Of a stretch of DNA of 64,000 nucleotides, positions 37,467 to 48,000 are shown piece after piece (within the stretch, counting starts at the first letter, position 1; the number at the start of each line of letters is the position of its first letter). Under the pieces are notes generated by a model. It was not told where the DNA came from and ran no database searches. It saw nothing but the letters and a program-made list of their open reading frames with translations. The stretch is from Bicyclus anynana (taxonomy: Eukaryota > Arthropoda > Insecta > Lepidoptera > Nymphalidae): NCBI RefSeq assembly GCF_947172395.1, contig NC_069099.1, forward strand, positions 15,505,740 through 15,569,739. The letters run 5' to 3'. Made by a program: the position numbers and the translations under genes.

Positions 37467-37930
37467 TACTGTTACACATGCTCTAAAATAGCATGCTAAA
37501 AACGTGCTATTAAGTATGCTCCATACGAGCATGCTTATCATCAGTTTACATTTGCTAGCAATAAGCATGCCAATTTAAGTATGCTCCTGAATCAAAGCAA
37601 TCATTCCAATTACACAATCTAATTTGTATCTATCGTTCTCTGTCTATAGTATCGTGTTAGACAGGGAGAGATGAAGGTGAAGAGAATACAGAATAGCAAT
37701 GCTGATCGACTAGCATACTCAAAAAGCAAACCTGTTCAGACGCGTAAAAAGTACGCCCCCTTCCACCCGCGCAGCAAGTAGCATGCTCATAAATCGCACG
37801 ACTGTTGATTCTTGAGCAAGCTCGAAATAAGCATGCTCATTATTAGCAATGTTGCGATGCACATGCTAATAAGTAGCAGCTGTTCAATAGTAGCATGCTT
37901 TCGCGCTTGAAATGAGCATGTGTAATAGTA
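37467..37930. mobile_element. TIR element rich in GCATGC (464 bp)
   Basis: TIRs TACTGTTACACATGCTC (left) and GAGCATGTGTAATAGTA (right) match at 16 of 17 positions, with TA as possible TSD. The interior repeats short motifs such as agcatgct, gagcatgc and ctagcaat on both strands. Non-coding, so non-autonomous. Confidence 0.75.
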
Positions 37931-38760
37931 GGGTAACATTATTTAACATTATAGTCTTTGTACGCGTGACAGACAAAAATTTAAAAAAAATAACCTCAAT
38001 TGTGTTTTATTGTCTTATAAATAACTATAAGCACTTGACAAAGCATACATAACTATTTTAAAATTACAGATAAACATTTCAATTTCGCTAATGCTTTTTT
38101 TTGTAATTTCTATAGTACTGAACCCATGTAGTGATTATTTATTTATGTAATGCATAACAATGATAACACATGAAAGAATTGATTACCACGTCTGCTACCA
38201 TTAATTTGTAACCATTTGGACATCCACGCTTCCGCCTGAAGGCATTGATCATGACTGAACCTAAACAAGCATAGCATCCTCAACAAACATTATCTATGTT
38301 ACTGTCAATATACGCATTGTGGAAATTCTATACTGACCAGCAATGTCAGCTTTGGTCATTTAAAACTAAGTTGTATTCAATAAATCAAATTAAATAAGAC
38401 TTATGTTAACTTTAGACCTATAATAATATCAGTTCTAAAGTTAACATTTACTCTGAATCAACAGTTTTCAAAAAAAAACATCCCTACTTGGTACCTACTC
38501 TTATGACTAAAATGTGCTCACCTTATTTCATTTTCTTTCTTTCTCTCACTTTTTCTTCTTTTTCAGTTAATAATACTAGTGTGTATGGTCTTTATTTGTG
38601 ATATTTAAGTTATCTTTTATTTACTGTTCTTCTTTATTTCATGTTGTGTTTATTTGTAAGTAATCACTACAGTTATAGTGATTTATAATTTAGTTACATT
38701 TTATTATTTTAGTTAGTGTAAGTGATTGTAAAGAAACCTAATAAAAAAATAATTAATTAA
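37931..38760. other. Spacer without recognisable gene
   Basis: AT-rich. A small inverted repeat gttaactttagacctataat...agttctaaagttaac lies at 38405-38444. Confidence 0.45.
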
Positions 38761-38928
38761 TCTATACTAATATTATAAAGCTTAAGGGTTTGTTTGATTG
38801 AACGCGCTATTCTCAGCAACTACTGGTGCGATTTGAAAAATTCTTTCAGTGTTAGATGGCCCATTTATCGAGGATTATCGATTACGATATTTTATCCCCG
38901 TATTCCTACGGGAACGGGCGTCAGCTAG
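38761..38928 (+). mobile_element. Helitron-like element (168 bp, internal deletion)
   Basis: TCTATACTAATATTATAAAG start and gggcgtcagCTAG end. The ccacgcgggtgaaac block before the 3' end is deleted. Confidence 0.72.
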
Positions 38929-39855
38929 TCTTCTATAAGCAGGCTGACCTGGCCCATGACGTTAAAAAACGGCCGATTATTATCATTTTAATTGACGATT
39001 ATTTTATTAATTTTAAATTTCAACTGGTTAGATGTCTTTTTCCGGACAATGTAGATTTAGTACATCGTGCATATTTTGACCGTAACGTCTCCATATCCTA
39101 AAACAACGCGTTGCCTCCGTTTTCCAATGAATTTTTCATGAACCCAATTTAAAGCAACAAGTACAATAAATAAGGGGACATTCCGGAAAATAAAATAAAG
39201 GCGCATTTAATATTACGATCCGGGGCACGCCTGCGATGCCCAGTTACCCGGAGCTGCGAATTCCGGGATTAACTTAACGATATTGGGGCCAAAATACTTC
39301 GTTAATTTTCAAATTTCTTAAAGGATTACTTTGGCAGAATCTCGTCTTAATTTGGCGTTTAAGTGGCTCTCTGTCTCTAATATATAAATGAGACAAAATT
39401 ACAAAACGCTCTCAAACTCCAAATTATTCTAGATTGAGTTGTTTCTGGACTTTTAAATAAGGGGTGAAATAGGGTTGAATGTTTACATCGATTTGCACGC
39501 GAATGAAATCGTAGACGTCCGCTAGTCTAATCTAAATTAATATAAAAAGTAACATTTCATTTTTTTTTTCATTACGACTTAGGTTAGTCAAAAACTACTA
39601 GCTATAGCAAGCTATATCTTCACCGAGTAAAATAGACTATATTTAATTCAACCGCAGCGCGTAAACTAGGCGCGCTATCTTGTAAATCATATTTTTTAGT
39701 TTGTTAGATTGATATTCGTTTGTAGAAAAATGTTAAACAGATTCGAATGTAATACTTAAAATTCTATAGAAAAAATCTTTAAAATCCTTGATTGCAGCAC
39801 GGTTTACAAAATCCTGCCAAATCGGCTAGAAACTCAGTATTTGATAAATAAAATG
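38929..39855. other. Spacer without recognisable gene
   Basis: One Helitron-like 3' scrap (gaaatcgtagacgtccgctag) near 39505. Nothing else is recognised. Confidence 0.45.
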
Positions 39856-40064
39856 GGTTTGGCTTGTGGGAGGCTTTGGCCGTGGCTAGTTACCACCCTA
39901 CCGGCCAAGACGTACCGCCAAGCGATTAAGCGTTTTGGTACAATGTCGTGTAGATACCGAATGGATTTTCATCCTTCTCATAAGAAGTTAGCCCGCTTCC
40001 ATCTTAGATTGCATCATCACTTACCATCAGGTTAGTCAAGGGCTAACTTGTAAAGAAAAGAAAA
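39856..40064 (+). mobile_element. SINE-A, 5' truncated
   Basis: Lacks the tRNA head. Body from gtttggcttgtgggaggctt to ctaacttgtaaagaaaag. Confidence 0.8.
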
Positions 40065-40122
40065 AATTACGATAAGTTTAATAAAATGTCCACATGCTTG
40101 CAGCGCTAACGGCATGACATCC

Positions 40123-40198
40123 GATAAAACTGATCGTGTGTTGGTCGCGATGTTCATGACGTCATGCAATAAGCGACCAGCACACGATCAGTTTTATC
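40123..40198. repeat. Hairpin, 26-bp arms
   Basis: Arms 40123-40148 and 40173-40198 (gataaaactgatcgtgtgtt / reverse complement) differ at one position. The loop holds the palindrome atgacgtcat. The left flank gcagcgctaacggcatgaca recurs near 26703. Confidence 0.85.
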
Positions 40199-40652
40199 TA
40201 GCTACATATTATAAGCCAGCGCTTGACTGCAATCGCGCCATGAAACCTATCGTGAAACGCGCTTGCCTAGCCTATTCACTCTTGACTTAAAGCCTAACCT
40301 CAGGTAAAATTCATAATTGTAACAATTCATGATCATGACCTGTTGCAAAAGGAATCCGAGTTGATTTCTTCCAGAAAACTTTACTCCAAACGTACCATGT
40401 CGCGGTAATTTCACTAGTATTTCATTAGGAAAAACAAGGCCACTTTATGTTTATAAGCAATCAAAATTAACTGCTCCTCTACTCTTTACTGCTGCTTCCA
40501 GTGACCGAGGCGAAGCGGCGATAAATCTAGACGAACATTAGTGAAGTCAGTGTTTTATTATTTTGCTTCTTTCTTACGTATTTTTTTTCTTTTGTAGCTC
40601 AATTTAACTTTCCCCATTTGTATATGTGATATCTCTGTAATACATTAAAATT

Positions 40653-40737
40653 TGACGACCTCTGTGACGCAGTGGGTAGTTTTGTGAGTAAGTAAGTGAA
40701 ATTGTAGTCAAGGGCTAACTTGTAAAGAATAAAAAAA
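40653..40737 (+). mobile_element. SINE-A, collapsed copy
   Basis: Head (gacctctgtgacgcagtggg) joined directly to the tail (attgtagtcaagggctaact); about 240 bp between is deleted. Confidence 0.75.
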
Positions 40738-40798
40738 GATCAATGATAAACCAACCATAAATATCCGCTCTGAGGTTTTCTCCAAAATACTATTAACT

Positions 40799-41021
40799 AC
40801 TGACACAGCGCGGTTTCACCCGCGTGGTTAACGTTCCCGTGGATAAATATTATATATATATATTATCCCCGTCCCTTGTAGCCTTCCTCGATAAATGGGC
40901 TATCTAACACTGAAAGAATTTTTCAAATTGGATTAGTAGTTCCTGATACAAGCGCGTTCAATCAATCAAACAAACAAACAAACAAACAAACAAACAAACT
41001 CTTCCGCTTTATAATATTAGT
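40799..41021 (-). mobile_element. Helitron-like element with CAAA microsatellite
   Basis: Reverse copy (gcggtttcacccgcgtggtt; ctttataatattag). The usual gtttgtttg region is expanded to about nine CAAA units, and a TA run lies inside. Confidence 0.7.
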
Positions 41022-41540
41022 TTAAATGTGTTCGTTACACTACTTAGCCATTGAGTAAAGAAATACCATGAAAGTTTATTTTCTGAAGAATAGAGTTATT
41101 TTTTTTTATATACCTGTTGTAAATTGTTGAAAGCATACTTTCGTTTTTTTTTAATAATTTTAAATTCAAAAACAAAAACCACGTGTTTTGTTTATGAATT
41201 ATTTTCGGGATAAGAAGGAAAGAAGGTGCGAGATAAATTATAAATGTTTTGTACATCATAAAAAATGTAAACGATTGGCAGGTAAAGAATTTTATTAGCA
41301 CAAAGAGGAAACGGAAGGAGGTTCGCAAAGCAACGAATAGCTCCACGGAATACTAATGAGTCGCAATCAAAGCCACGGTTCCTTACTTTGTAACTCTTCG
41401 CGGTTTCCTTTCAGATTCCTGAGGGAACTTGCTTTAGTGGGTATTTTGTAGGAAAAGTGGGTATTCTGTTTATTTTGTAGGAAAACAATAGTGTACAATA
41501 TTGAAAATGACTTTTATTGCCTGGAATTTTAGCGCTGTAA

Positions 41541-42068
41541 AGCCACGTAGACTAATGATTTTAAACTTATTTCGTGGTTGTTCACTACGAATGTTATTTA
41601 AACGGGTACATACCACGATAAAACGACGAGATTTTTATTGTCGATATTTCGACCCAGTTGCATGGATCGTGGTCACGACGGGACTGAAGTTGCGAGATGA
41701 GAAGTGAAGTCAGCTGTTAGGGGCAGAATCGATCTACCCTCTTTCTTGTTCTTTTTCTTTTTTCAACGACCTCGCGTTTTTGGCTGTTTAGGCAAACCAC
41801 ACTCACGACATCGCTTTTGTTATTATGCGTATCGCGGCGCCCTCTTGGTTTGCACAATTCTACCACCGGGTTCCACTCGCTGGCTAGTTTAAAACCATCT
41901 TCCCGATTGAAATTTTTATATTTTCGAATTTCAATGGCTTCTCTAACTACTCGGGGTATATAGTGGCGGTCCGTGGAAATAATGCGTGGATTATGGATAT
42001 CAATCCAATGTTTAATGTTCAATCATAATGAACAACCACGAAATAAGTTTAAAATCACGTAGACTAAT
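41541..42068 (-). mobile_element. Penelope-like element remnant
   Basis: The minus strand encodes HWIDIHNPRIISTDRHYIPR, VREAIEIRKYKNFNREDGFK and LASEWNPVV at 42022-41860. This is a pattern seen at the C-terminus of Penelope-like reverse transcriptases after the endonuclease. Downstream comes the phrase atccatgcaactgggtcgaa (reverse strand). Flanks tgaacaaccacgaaataagt at the right and its inverse at the left form an inverted pair. Confidence 0.65.
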
Positions 42069-42308
42069 TTATACATTTGAGAAGTTAGTGACGGTACTTT
42101 GCTTTTAAAACGGCCAATTAACGCCACCTACAGACGGTCAAGTATACATCAGTGAAAAAATATCGAAACTGTACCGAAAACTAACGATATTTTGATATTT
42201 TTCTCACTGCCCACTACTCGAAGCATCTGAAAACTTAATCACAGAGTAAAGAAAAATGATACAGAATGAGTCTTTACAAACAGCGTGGTGAAGCCGGTGA
42301 AACAACGA

Positions 42309-42634
42309 CGGCCTCCGTGGCGCAGTGGTATGCGCGGTGGATTTACAAAACGGAGGTCCTGGGTTCGATCCCCAGCTGGGCAGATTGAGATTTTCTTAAT
42401 TGGTCCAGGTCTGGCTAGTGGGAGGCTTCGGCCGTGGCTAGCTACCACCCTACCGGCAAAGACATACCACCAAGCGATTTAGCGTTCCGGTACGATGCCG
42501 TGTAGAAACCGAAAGGGGTGTGGATTTTCATCCTCCTCCTTGCAAGTTAGCCCGCTTCCATCTAAGACTACATCATCACTTACCATCAGGTGAGATTGTA
42601 CTCAAGGGCTAACTTGTAAACAATAAAAAAAAAA
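42309..42634 (+). mobile_element. SINE-A, best full-length copy
   Basis: 326 bp with all parts: A box TGGCGCAGTGG, B box GGTTCGATCCC, body, ccgaaaggggtgtggatttt, cttaccatcaggtgagattg and an A-rich tail. It serves as the local reference for the family. Confidence 0.9.
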
Positions 42635-43789
42635 TTAGCAATAAAAATATACTCCGTATTCTTTAGTCTTTGTGATTTTTATAAAATATTAAAAAACATA
42701 AGATGATTTTTCTTGAATAATATTAAAAGTTACTAACGACGCTTCGTGTCGTACTGACTCAAGAATGTATTCGTTTTTGAATTATGTATCTAAAACGGCT
42801 GCGACACCGTCGTGTTCCGTGCGCTTTATCTGTTTAATCTGTGCACTTGACCGTGTGTAGCTGGCGTAAGTTCGACATCACGTGCCAGTTGTCATCTGAC
42901 GGCCATTCTGTAACATGTGGCAACACGTTCAATATTCTCCGAGAGGAAACGTCAATTGTATTGTTCTTTGACGGTTTTATCTCCATTGTTCTACACGGCG
43001 TCGATAGAACCGGTGGGAGAGGGGGGAGGGGGGGGGGTATATATATTGTTCGCGTTTGTTGTCGCCTTGCATCACCTTGCAATATAAAATATGGATGTTT
43101 CCTACGTTTATATTTTATTGCAATGTGTCACTGATTTTACATTTCGTTTGTTGTTTGGCATGTGTTTCATTTAATTTATTTCCTTAACTTATATTGGCCT
43201 TACAGGCAATTCTAACTCCCTAGCTTAGCACTATATTATAATTAACTTAATTATATATTACCTAAATACATCTAAGTACATTTCAAAAATAAAACTACTT
43301 ACAGTTACAACATAGCAAATAGATCACTGAGCAATTTGTGTGAGATCACTTCACTCAGAGTATGTGTTATTACGGCCTGTGATGGCCAAAGATGGCCAAA
43401 GATGGCCAAATCTTCGTCATTTTGTAAAAGCTGAAAAGTAATGTAAAGTAAGTCATGCGCCTACCATAGGTAAGTACGGTAAGTAGGTATCTATAACAGC
43501 ATTTTTATGAGACCAGATTCTTTCAACTACAAAAACTACATTATCAGCGAGTAACACAGACTATATATTATTGCCGTATTTCCACAAGAATATGAACAAC
43601 GCGGGTAAAACCGCGGGTGAGTGAAAATAGACTCTTAAAAAGTTGACCGTTAACGGCATTTTGTAATAATCGAAACCGACTTTAAAATTTTTTTCACCAA
43701 TGAAAAGTTACATCAACGGCGAGTAACATAATTATTTTGTTTTGCCATATTCGCACGTGTATGGGTACTACGCAGTGAACCCTCGTAGT
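42635..43789. other. Spacer with low-complexity stretches
   Basis: A G-run (agaggggggaggggggggggt) lies at 43018-43038. A 10-bp unit gatggccaaa repeats three times at 43382-43410. A Helitron-like relic covers roughly 43505-43615. Confidence 0.5.
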
Positions 43790-43797
43790 GTCTAGAT

Positions 43798-44134
43798 CAG
43801 CGGCTCCCAAAAGTGTTCCGCGGAACTCTGATGTTCCGAAAAAGGCCTTCGGGGGTTCCGCTAAAAGTCAAGATTTCCATATTTTAAATCGTTTCAATTG
43901 TGGTAATATTAATTGACATAATTTATTATTCATTTTCAATTAACTTGTTTTAAAATATTACATTCCAAAATTCCATGGCACCATGTAGGAAACTGATATG
44001 TTTTTGGCACACTACCACACGCGACGAAACGTAAGAGATTTCCTCTATAATTTACTTTTTTCTTAAGATAGGGTTCCGCCGAAAAATAGTGAAACAAAAT
44101 GGGTTCCGAAGTCATAAGAATTCGGGAACCGATG
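43798..44134. mobile_element. hAT-like MITE with 8-bp TSD
   Basis: TIRs CAGCGGCTCCCAAA (left) and, reversed, CATCGGTTCCCGAA (right), flanked by GTCTAGAT at 43790-43797 and 44135-44142. The 8-bp TSD and CAG-type ends are hAT hallmarks. No transposase. Confidence 0.88.
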
Positions 44135-44566
44135 GTCTAGATTATAAAAACAGCGACAGTGATTAAAGTGTTTTATCGTAATACAAAATATCACCAGCTA
44201 AAGTACCTACCAGTTAAAGCAGAATAGCAGTAAACGGAATATCTCCACTGCAAACAGTAAGTATAACGGGCAGTTAATTTTGATCGCTCGTAAACAGTTA
44301 GGATTATCTCGTAGTTTATACTGCGCACTTGGGTAAGGAGTTCTTAGTCAACTTACCTGTTATTTACTTTGTGTATACACTCTAAAAAGCAAGGCAGGTC
44401 TGTAAGTAATTAGTCTATGATTTTGTAGAATAACAAATGAAAATAACTTTTTAACATGAAAAAATTTAATAAAAAAATACAACCGACTTAAACTTAAAAA
44501 CGTACACAGTAAACTAAAAGGCGAAAAATAACATCATAATATGTTCTACCAGCTGATCAGTATGAA

Positions 44567-44639
44567 GGCGGTGCTAAGCCGGTGATGTACCGGACCGGAC
44601 GTTTGGTCCGGTCCGGTCCATCACCGGCTTAGCACCGCC
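44567..44639. repeat. GC-rich hairpin
   Basis: Arms ggcggtgctaagccggtgat... and their reverse complement pair almost completely over about 34 bp, closing on a short gttt loop. The inner part is repeated cggacc/ggtccg. Confidence 0.9.
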
Positions 44640-45019
44640 GGTCCATCTGGTCCACAATGACATCACTGCTTGTAGTTGGTAGTACATCCCTAGATATCGC
44701 TCACACACACATGCACGCCCACTAACGCAATAAATTGGGGTTGGACCAAGTCACGGGCGTCCGCTAGTAACTCTGAATATATCCGCCGAAAAGATATTTT
44801 TTAAGGAATAGGTACTTATTTGTATTTTTTTAATATGGAACTAGTCCCAAATAGGAAATACCAATAAGTACCTACTTACTAGGTTTAAGGTATTTCTGTA
44901 TACAAATACATTTGAAATCGTTTAATGAATCTTTTTCTATAATATAAGTTGTAAGACTTCTAATGTGTACAAAAACATAGAATATCGAATCAAATTAATT
45001 CCAATTCTTTAAATCCTTT

Positions 45020-45155
45020 CCTATCTGAATAATATTATACATGTAAACGCGAATGCTTGTATGGATGTTTGTTACTCTTTAAGCCCACTAATGAAGCTAT
45101 TTCATCCCGGAAAAATCCGTGGTTCCCGCGGGATTTGTGAAAAATTCCACGCGCA
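45020..45155 (+). mobile_element. Helitron-like relic
   Basis: gaataatattatacatgtaa at the left, tggttcccgcgggatttgtg and attccacgcg at the right. The 3' CTAG end is lost. Confidence 0.45.
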
Positions 45156-45213
45156 ATAATGTAATAGAAAATACCTAGAAATCGTAGAGGGAGAATTATT
45201 TGAAATGAATATC

Positions 45214-45259
45214 TTCTCTGTCTACTACGTTCGTGTTCGTGTACGTAGTAGACAGAGAA
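45214..45259. repeat. Hairpin with 17-bp perfect arms
   Basis: ttctctgtctactacgt at 45214-45230 and its exact reverse complement at 45243-45259. Related flanking sequence (tagagggagaat; gttagct..cccctc) recurs at 60066-60181. Confidence 0.85.
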
Positions 45260-45610
45260 ACAATATAGTTGCTTCTCTTTCCAACGTTAGCTTCCCCTCG
45301 AAGGGAGCCCTCCGCTCGCCGCACCTCAGTCGGCGCCGAGCCGTGTGCACGCGCAAACGCAATTATTATTGTTGTGTGTTTCCCTTTGACCTTATTATTT
45401 CGTAATATCATCATCTTGTTCGTTCACGAAATCATCTTGTTCGTCGCATGATTTCGGTACAGAAGTGTTTGAGGAAATCAAACAGGTAATCTTGCCTTTC
45501 ATATTGTATATAACTGTCAACCGTATAATAATCAATTTTAAACCGACAACATTACAATAATTAGTTTTACACTTTTTAGTAACATAGTCTTGGTTCCATA
45601 TTAACACATT

Positions 45611-45922
45611 TTCATGATAGCCCAGAGATTTCGGATATGGCCTCCGCCTCCGATTCCGGAGGGTGTGGGTTCGAATCCGGTCCGGGGCATACATCTCTAA
45701 CTTTTCAGATATGTGCATTTTATGAAATTAAATATCACATGTCATCATGGTGAAGAACATCGTGAGGAAACCTGCATACCAGAGAATTTTCTTAATTCTC
45801 TGCGTGTGTGAAGTCTGCCAATCTGCATTGGGCCAGCGTGGTGGACTATTGGCCTAACCCCTCTCATTCTGAGAGGAGAGTCGAGCTCAGCACTGAGCCG
45901 AATATGGGTTGATAATGATAAT
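45611..45922 (+). mobile_element. SINE-B, full length
   Basis: Head tcatgatagcccagagattt with B box GGTTCGAATCC, body to atgggttgataatgataat. Confidence 0.85.
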
Positions 45923-47121
45923 TCTTGGTTCACGTATATTCGTTGGATACCCCGAATAGTTTTAAACGAATCTACGAGTACCTACGTCATTAGAAGAAAC
46001 AAAAATGCGAAGTGCATTACTTTTTAGGCACAATTTTTCTGATAAAATATTTTCCTGTACATTTTTTTTTAATTTACCCACATCCACTACCTTGATATGG
46101 ACTATTTAAATTCTGGCCGAGTACACTAATACGAGTTTTAATTTCTTAATCGGGTATGTTCTCAGACGAATTACTGAGGATATGTTCTTGGTCGGTACCT
46201 ACCACGAATATTTGTGCCACAAACAGCTGAAAGAAATTTTGTCCGTTCTCGGCCCGGTGTCGGTCTTTTGACGTAAGTCAAAGGACCATAGATTAATAAA
46301 ATTGTCACAGATTATACGCAGTCTTGCCAATTTTATTTATACGAATCCACAAATTGTGATATCGTAGATTTACAAGAAAGCTGTAAAGAATTACACAACA
46401 AGAAACGTGGACGTATGGTGAAGCCGACGGCACGATGAGCGTCTTATATCGCAAGCCGTTCCCGCCAACCGATCGGTACCCCTCTCTAACTCCCCACTCT
46501 TTACGGAAACAAGTCGCGCCACCTGACGTCATATCCATCTCAGACTACTATTTCTTCCACCTAATTAATAAGTTCAGAACAATTAGATTAGGTTTAGTTA
46601 ATATGTTTTAAATACCATTTAAAAAACAAAACATAATTTTATTTTCTACCTTCATTTCCTATTTGTTTGTTGGTAAACAGTGCACATCAAGTAGGTACTT
46701 TTAAGATAAAACTTTACTTTCTATTTTCTGTTTTAAACGCTTAGAAGGTTTAGATTTTTATGGCGATTATAAAGAAAACTGAATGGAATATTTCAACATG
46801 ACGGTAGGTACTTTTAAAATAAAACTTTTTTTTTTTAATGAACAGATAAAAAACTCGTGGTTAAAAGCGCGCCACTTTTATAAAAAATGTGGTTTTTAAC
46901 TCAATTAAGAATTTAAAATGTTTACATCGCACCATTTAAAAAAGCTCTTAATTTAGGTCGGAGAGTCTTCATTCACGAAAATAATTTACAAAGACTCAAG
47001 GCTTGTAATAATTCTGTACCTAGTAATGTAGGCAGGTCCTAAAAATATTAAATATAATACTCGTAGGTACCTAAAAATATTAAATAATAAAAAAAATAAT
47101 GTAGGCAGGTCAAAGATTTGA
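45923..47121. other. Spacer without recognisable gene
   Basis: 46555-46680 (ttagttaatatgttttaaat ... tttgtttgttggtaaacag) matches 6260-6575 but without the Helitron fragment. No coding exon is visible. Confidence 0.5.
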
Positions 47122-47404
47122 CGGCCGCGAGGCGCAGTGGGTAGTGACCCTGCTTTCTGCATCCACGGCCGTGGGTTCGATTCCCACAACTGGAAAAATA
47201 TTTGTGTGATGAGCATGAGTGTTTTCCAGTGTCTGTGTGTATTTATACATTATATAAGTATTTATATGTAGTATATAATTGTATATTAATATTATAATAT
47301 CAACTATCTTAGCACCCGTAACACAAGCTACTCTGTATGCTTACTTTGGGGCTAGATAGTGATGTGTATTGTTTAAGTATATTTATTATTTATTTATTTA
47401 TTAA
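47122..47404 (+). mobile_element. SINE-C, tRNA-derived
   Basis: A tRNA-like head (aggcgcagtgggtagtgacc; B box GGTTCGATTCC) continues into gtctgtgtgtatttatacat and ends in TTTA repeats. The head cannot make a proper 3' acceptor stem, so it is a SINE and not a tRNA gene. Confidence 0.75.
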
Positions 47405-47530
47405 AAAGATTTCAAACTACTAGATGTGCCACTAGCGCGTAAAATGGCTAATAATTATTAATACTGTCCGCCCGCAATTTAACTAGGCAACCTATTTGCA
47501 ATGTGAATATTTTCTATCATTTATTTCTTA

Positions 47531-47750
47531 CTAGCAGACGCCCGCGACTTCGTCCGCGCGGAATTCAGTTTTTCACAAATCCCGCGGGAACCATGGATAT
47601 TTCCGGGATCAAAAGTAGCCTAGATGTTAATGCAGAGTAAAATCTATTTCCATTCCAAATTTCAGCCAAATCGTATCAGTAGCCGCAACGTACAGGAGGA
47701 ACAAACATACACACACACTCAAACTATCGAATTTATAATATTAGTGTGAT
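47531..47750 (-). mobile_element. Helitron-like element (220 bp)
   Basis: Plus strand starts CTAGcagacgcccgcgactt and ends tttataatattagtgtGA, the reverse of a TC...CTAG element. It lies 133 bp before exon 1 of the eIF4G-like gene. Confidence 0.75.
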
Positions 47751-47883
47751 ACCAAATAAATAACAGATGAGGGTATATATTTCATATGTCGAATCTCGTA
47801 CTATTACATCGTGAGGTCAAAAACATTAAGCGAAACTCTGTAACTGAAATAGGTATTATACTAACATTTTCTTTTAATCCTAG

Positions 47884-48000
47884 ATGAGTGGTCACCTTAA
47901 GAGATGCTATGACATCGAGTTCATGATGCGATTAAAAGAAGACGCATTATCCAAGAAAAAACCAGATATACCGCTGCTGGAAAGTTGCAATGTCATTAAA
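47884..48000 (+). CDS. eIF4G exon 1: eIF4E-binding motif
   Basis: 39 codons after the acceptor ttttaatcctag, ending at donor gtaagt in phase 0. It reads MSGHLKRCYDIEFMMRLKED at the start, where YDIEFMM (residues 9-15) aligns with the YxxxxL-phi eIF4E-binding motif of eIF4G (human YDREFLL). The following Lys/Pro stretch (KKKPDIPLLE) resembles the KPEGLP segment after the motif in other eIF4Gs. The usual motif Leu is Met here. Whether the ATG is the real initiator cannot be told from the sequence. Confidence 0.75.

Noticed and set aside
47122..47195. Possible tRNA gene
   Set aside because: A and B boxes are present, but the acceptor stem does not close and the sequence runs into a SINE body. 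The same applies to the SINE-A and SINE-B heads.
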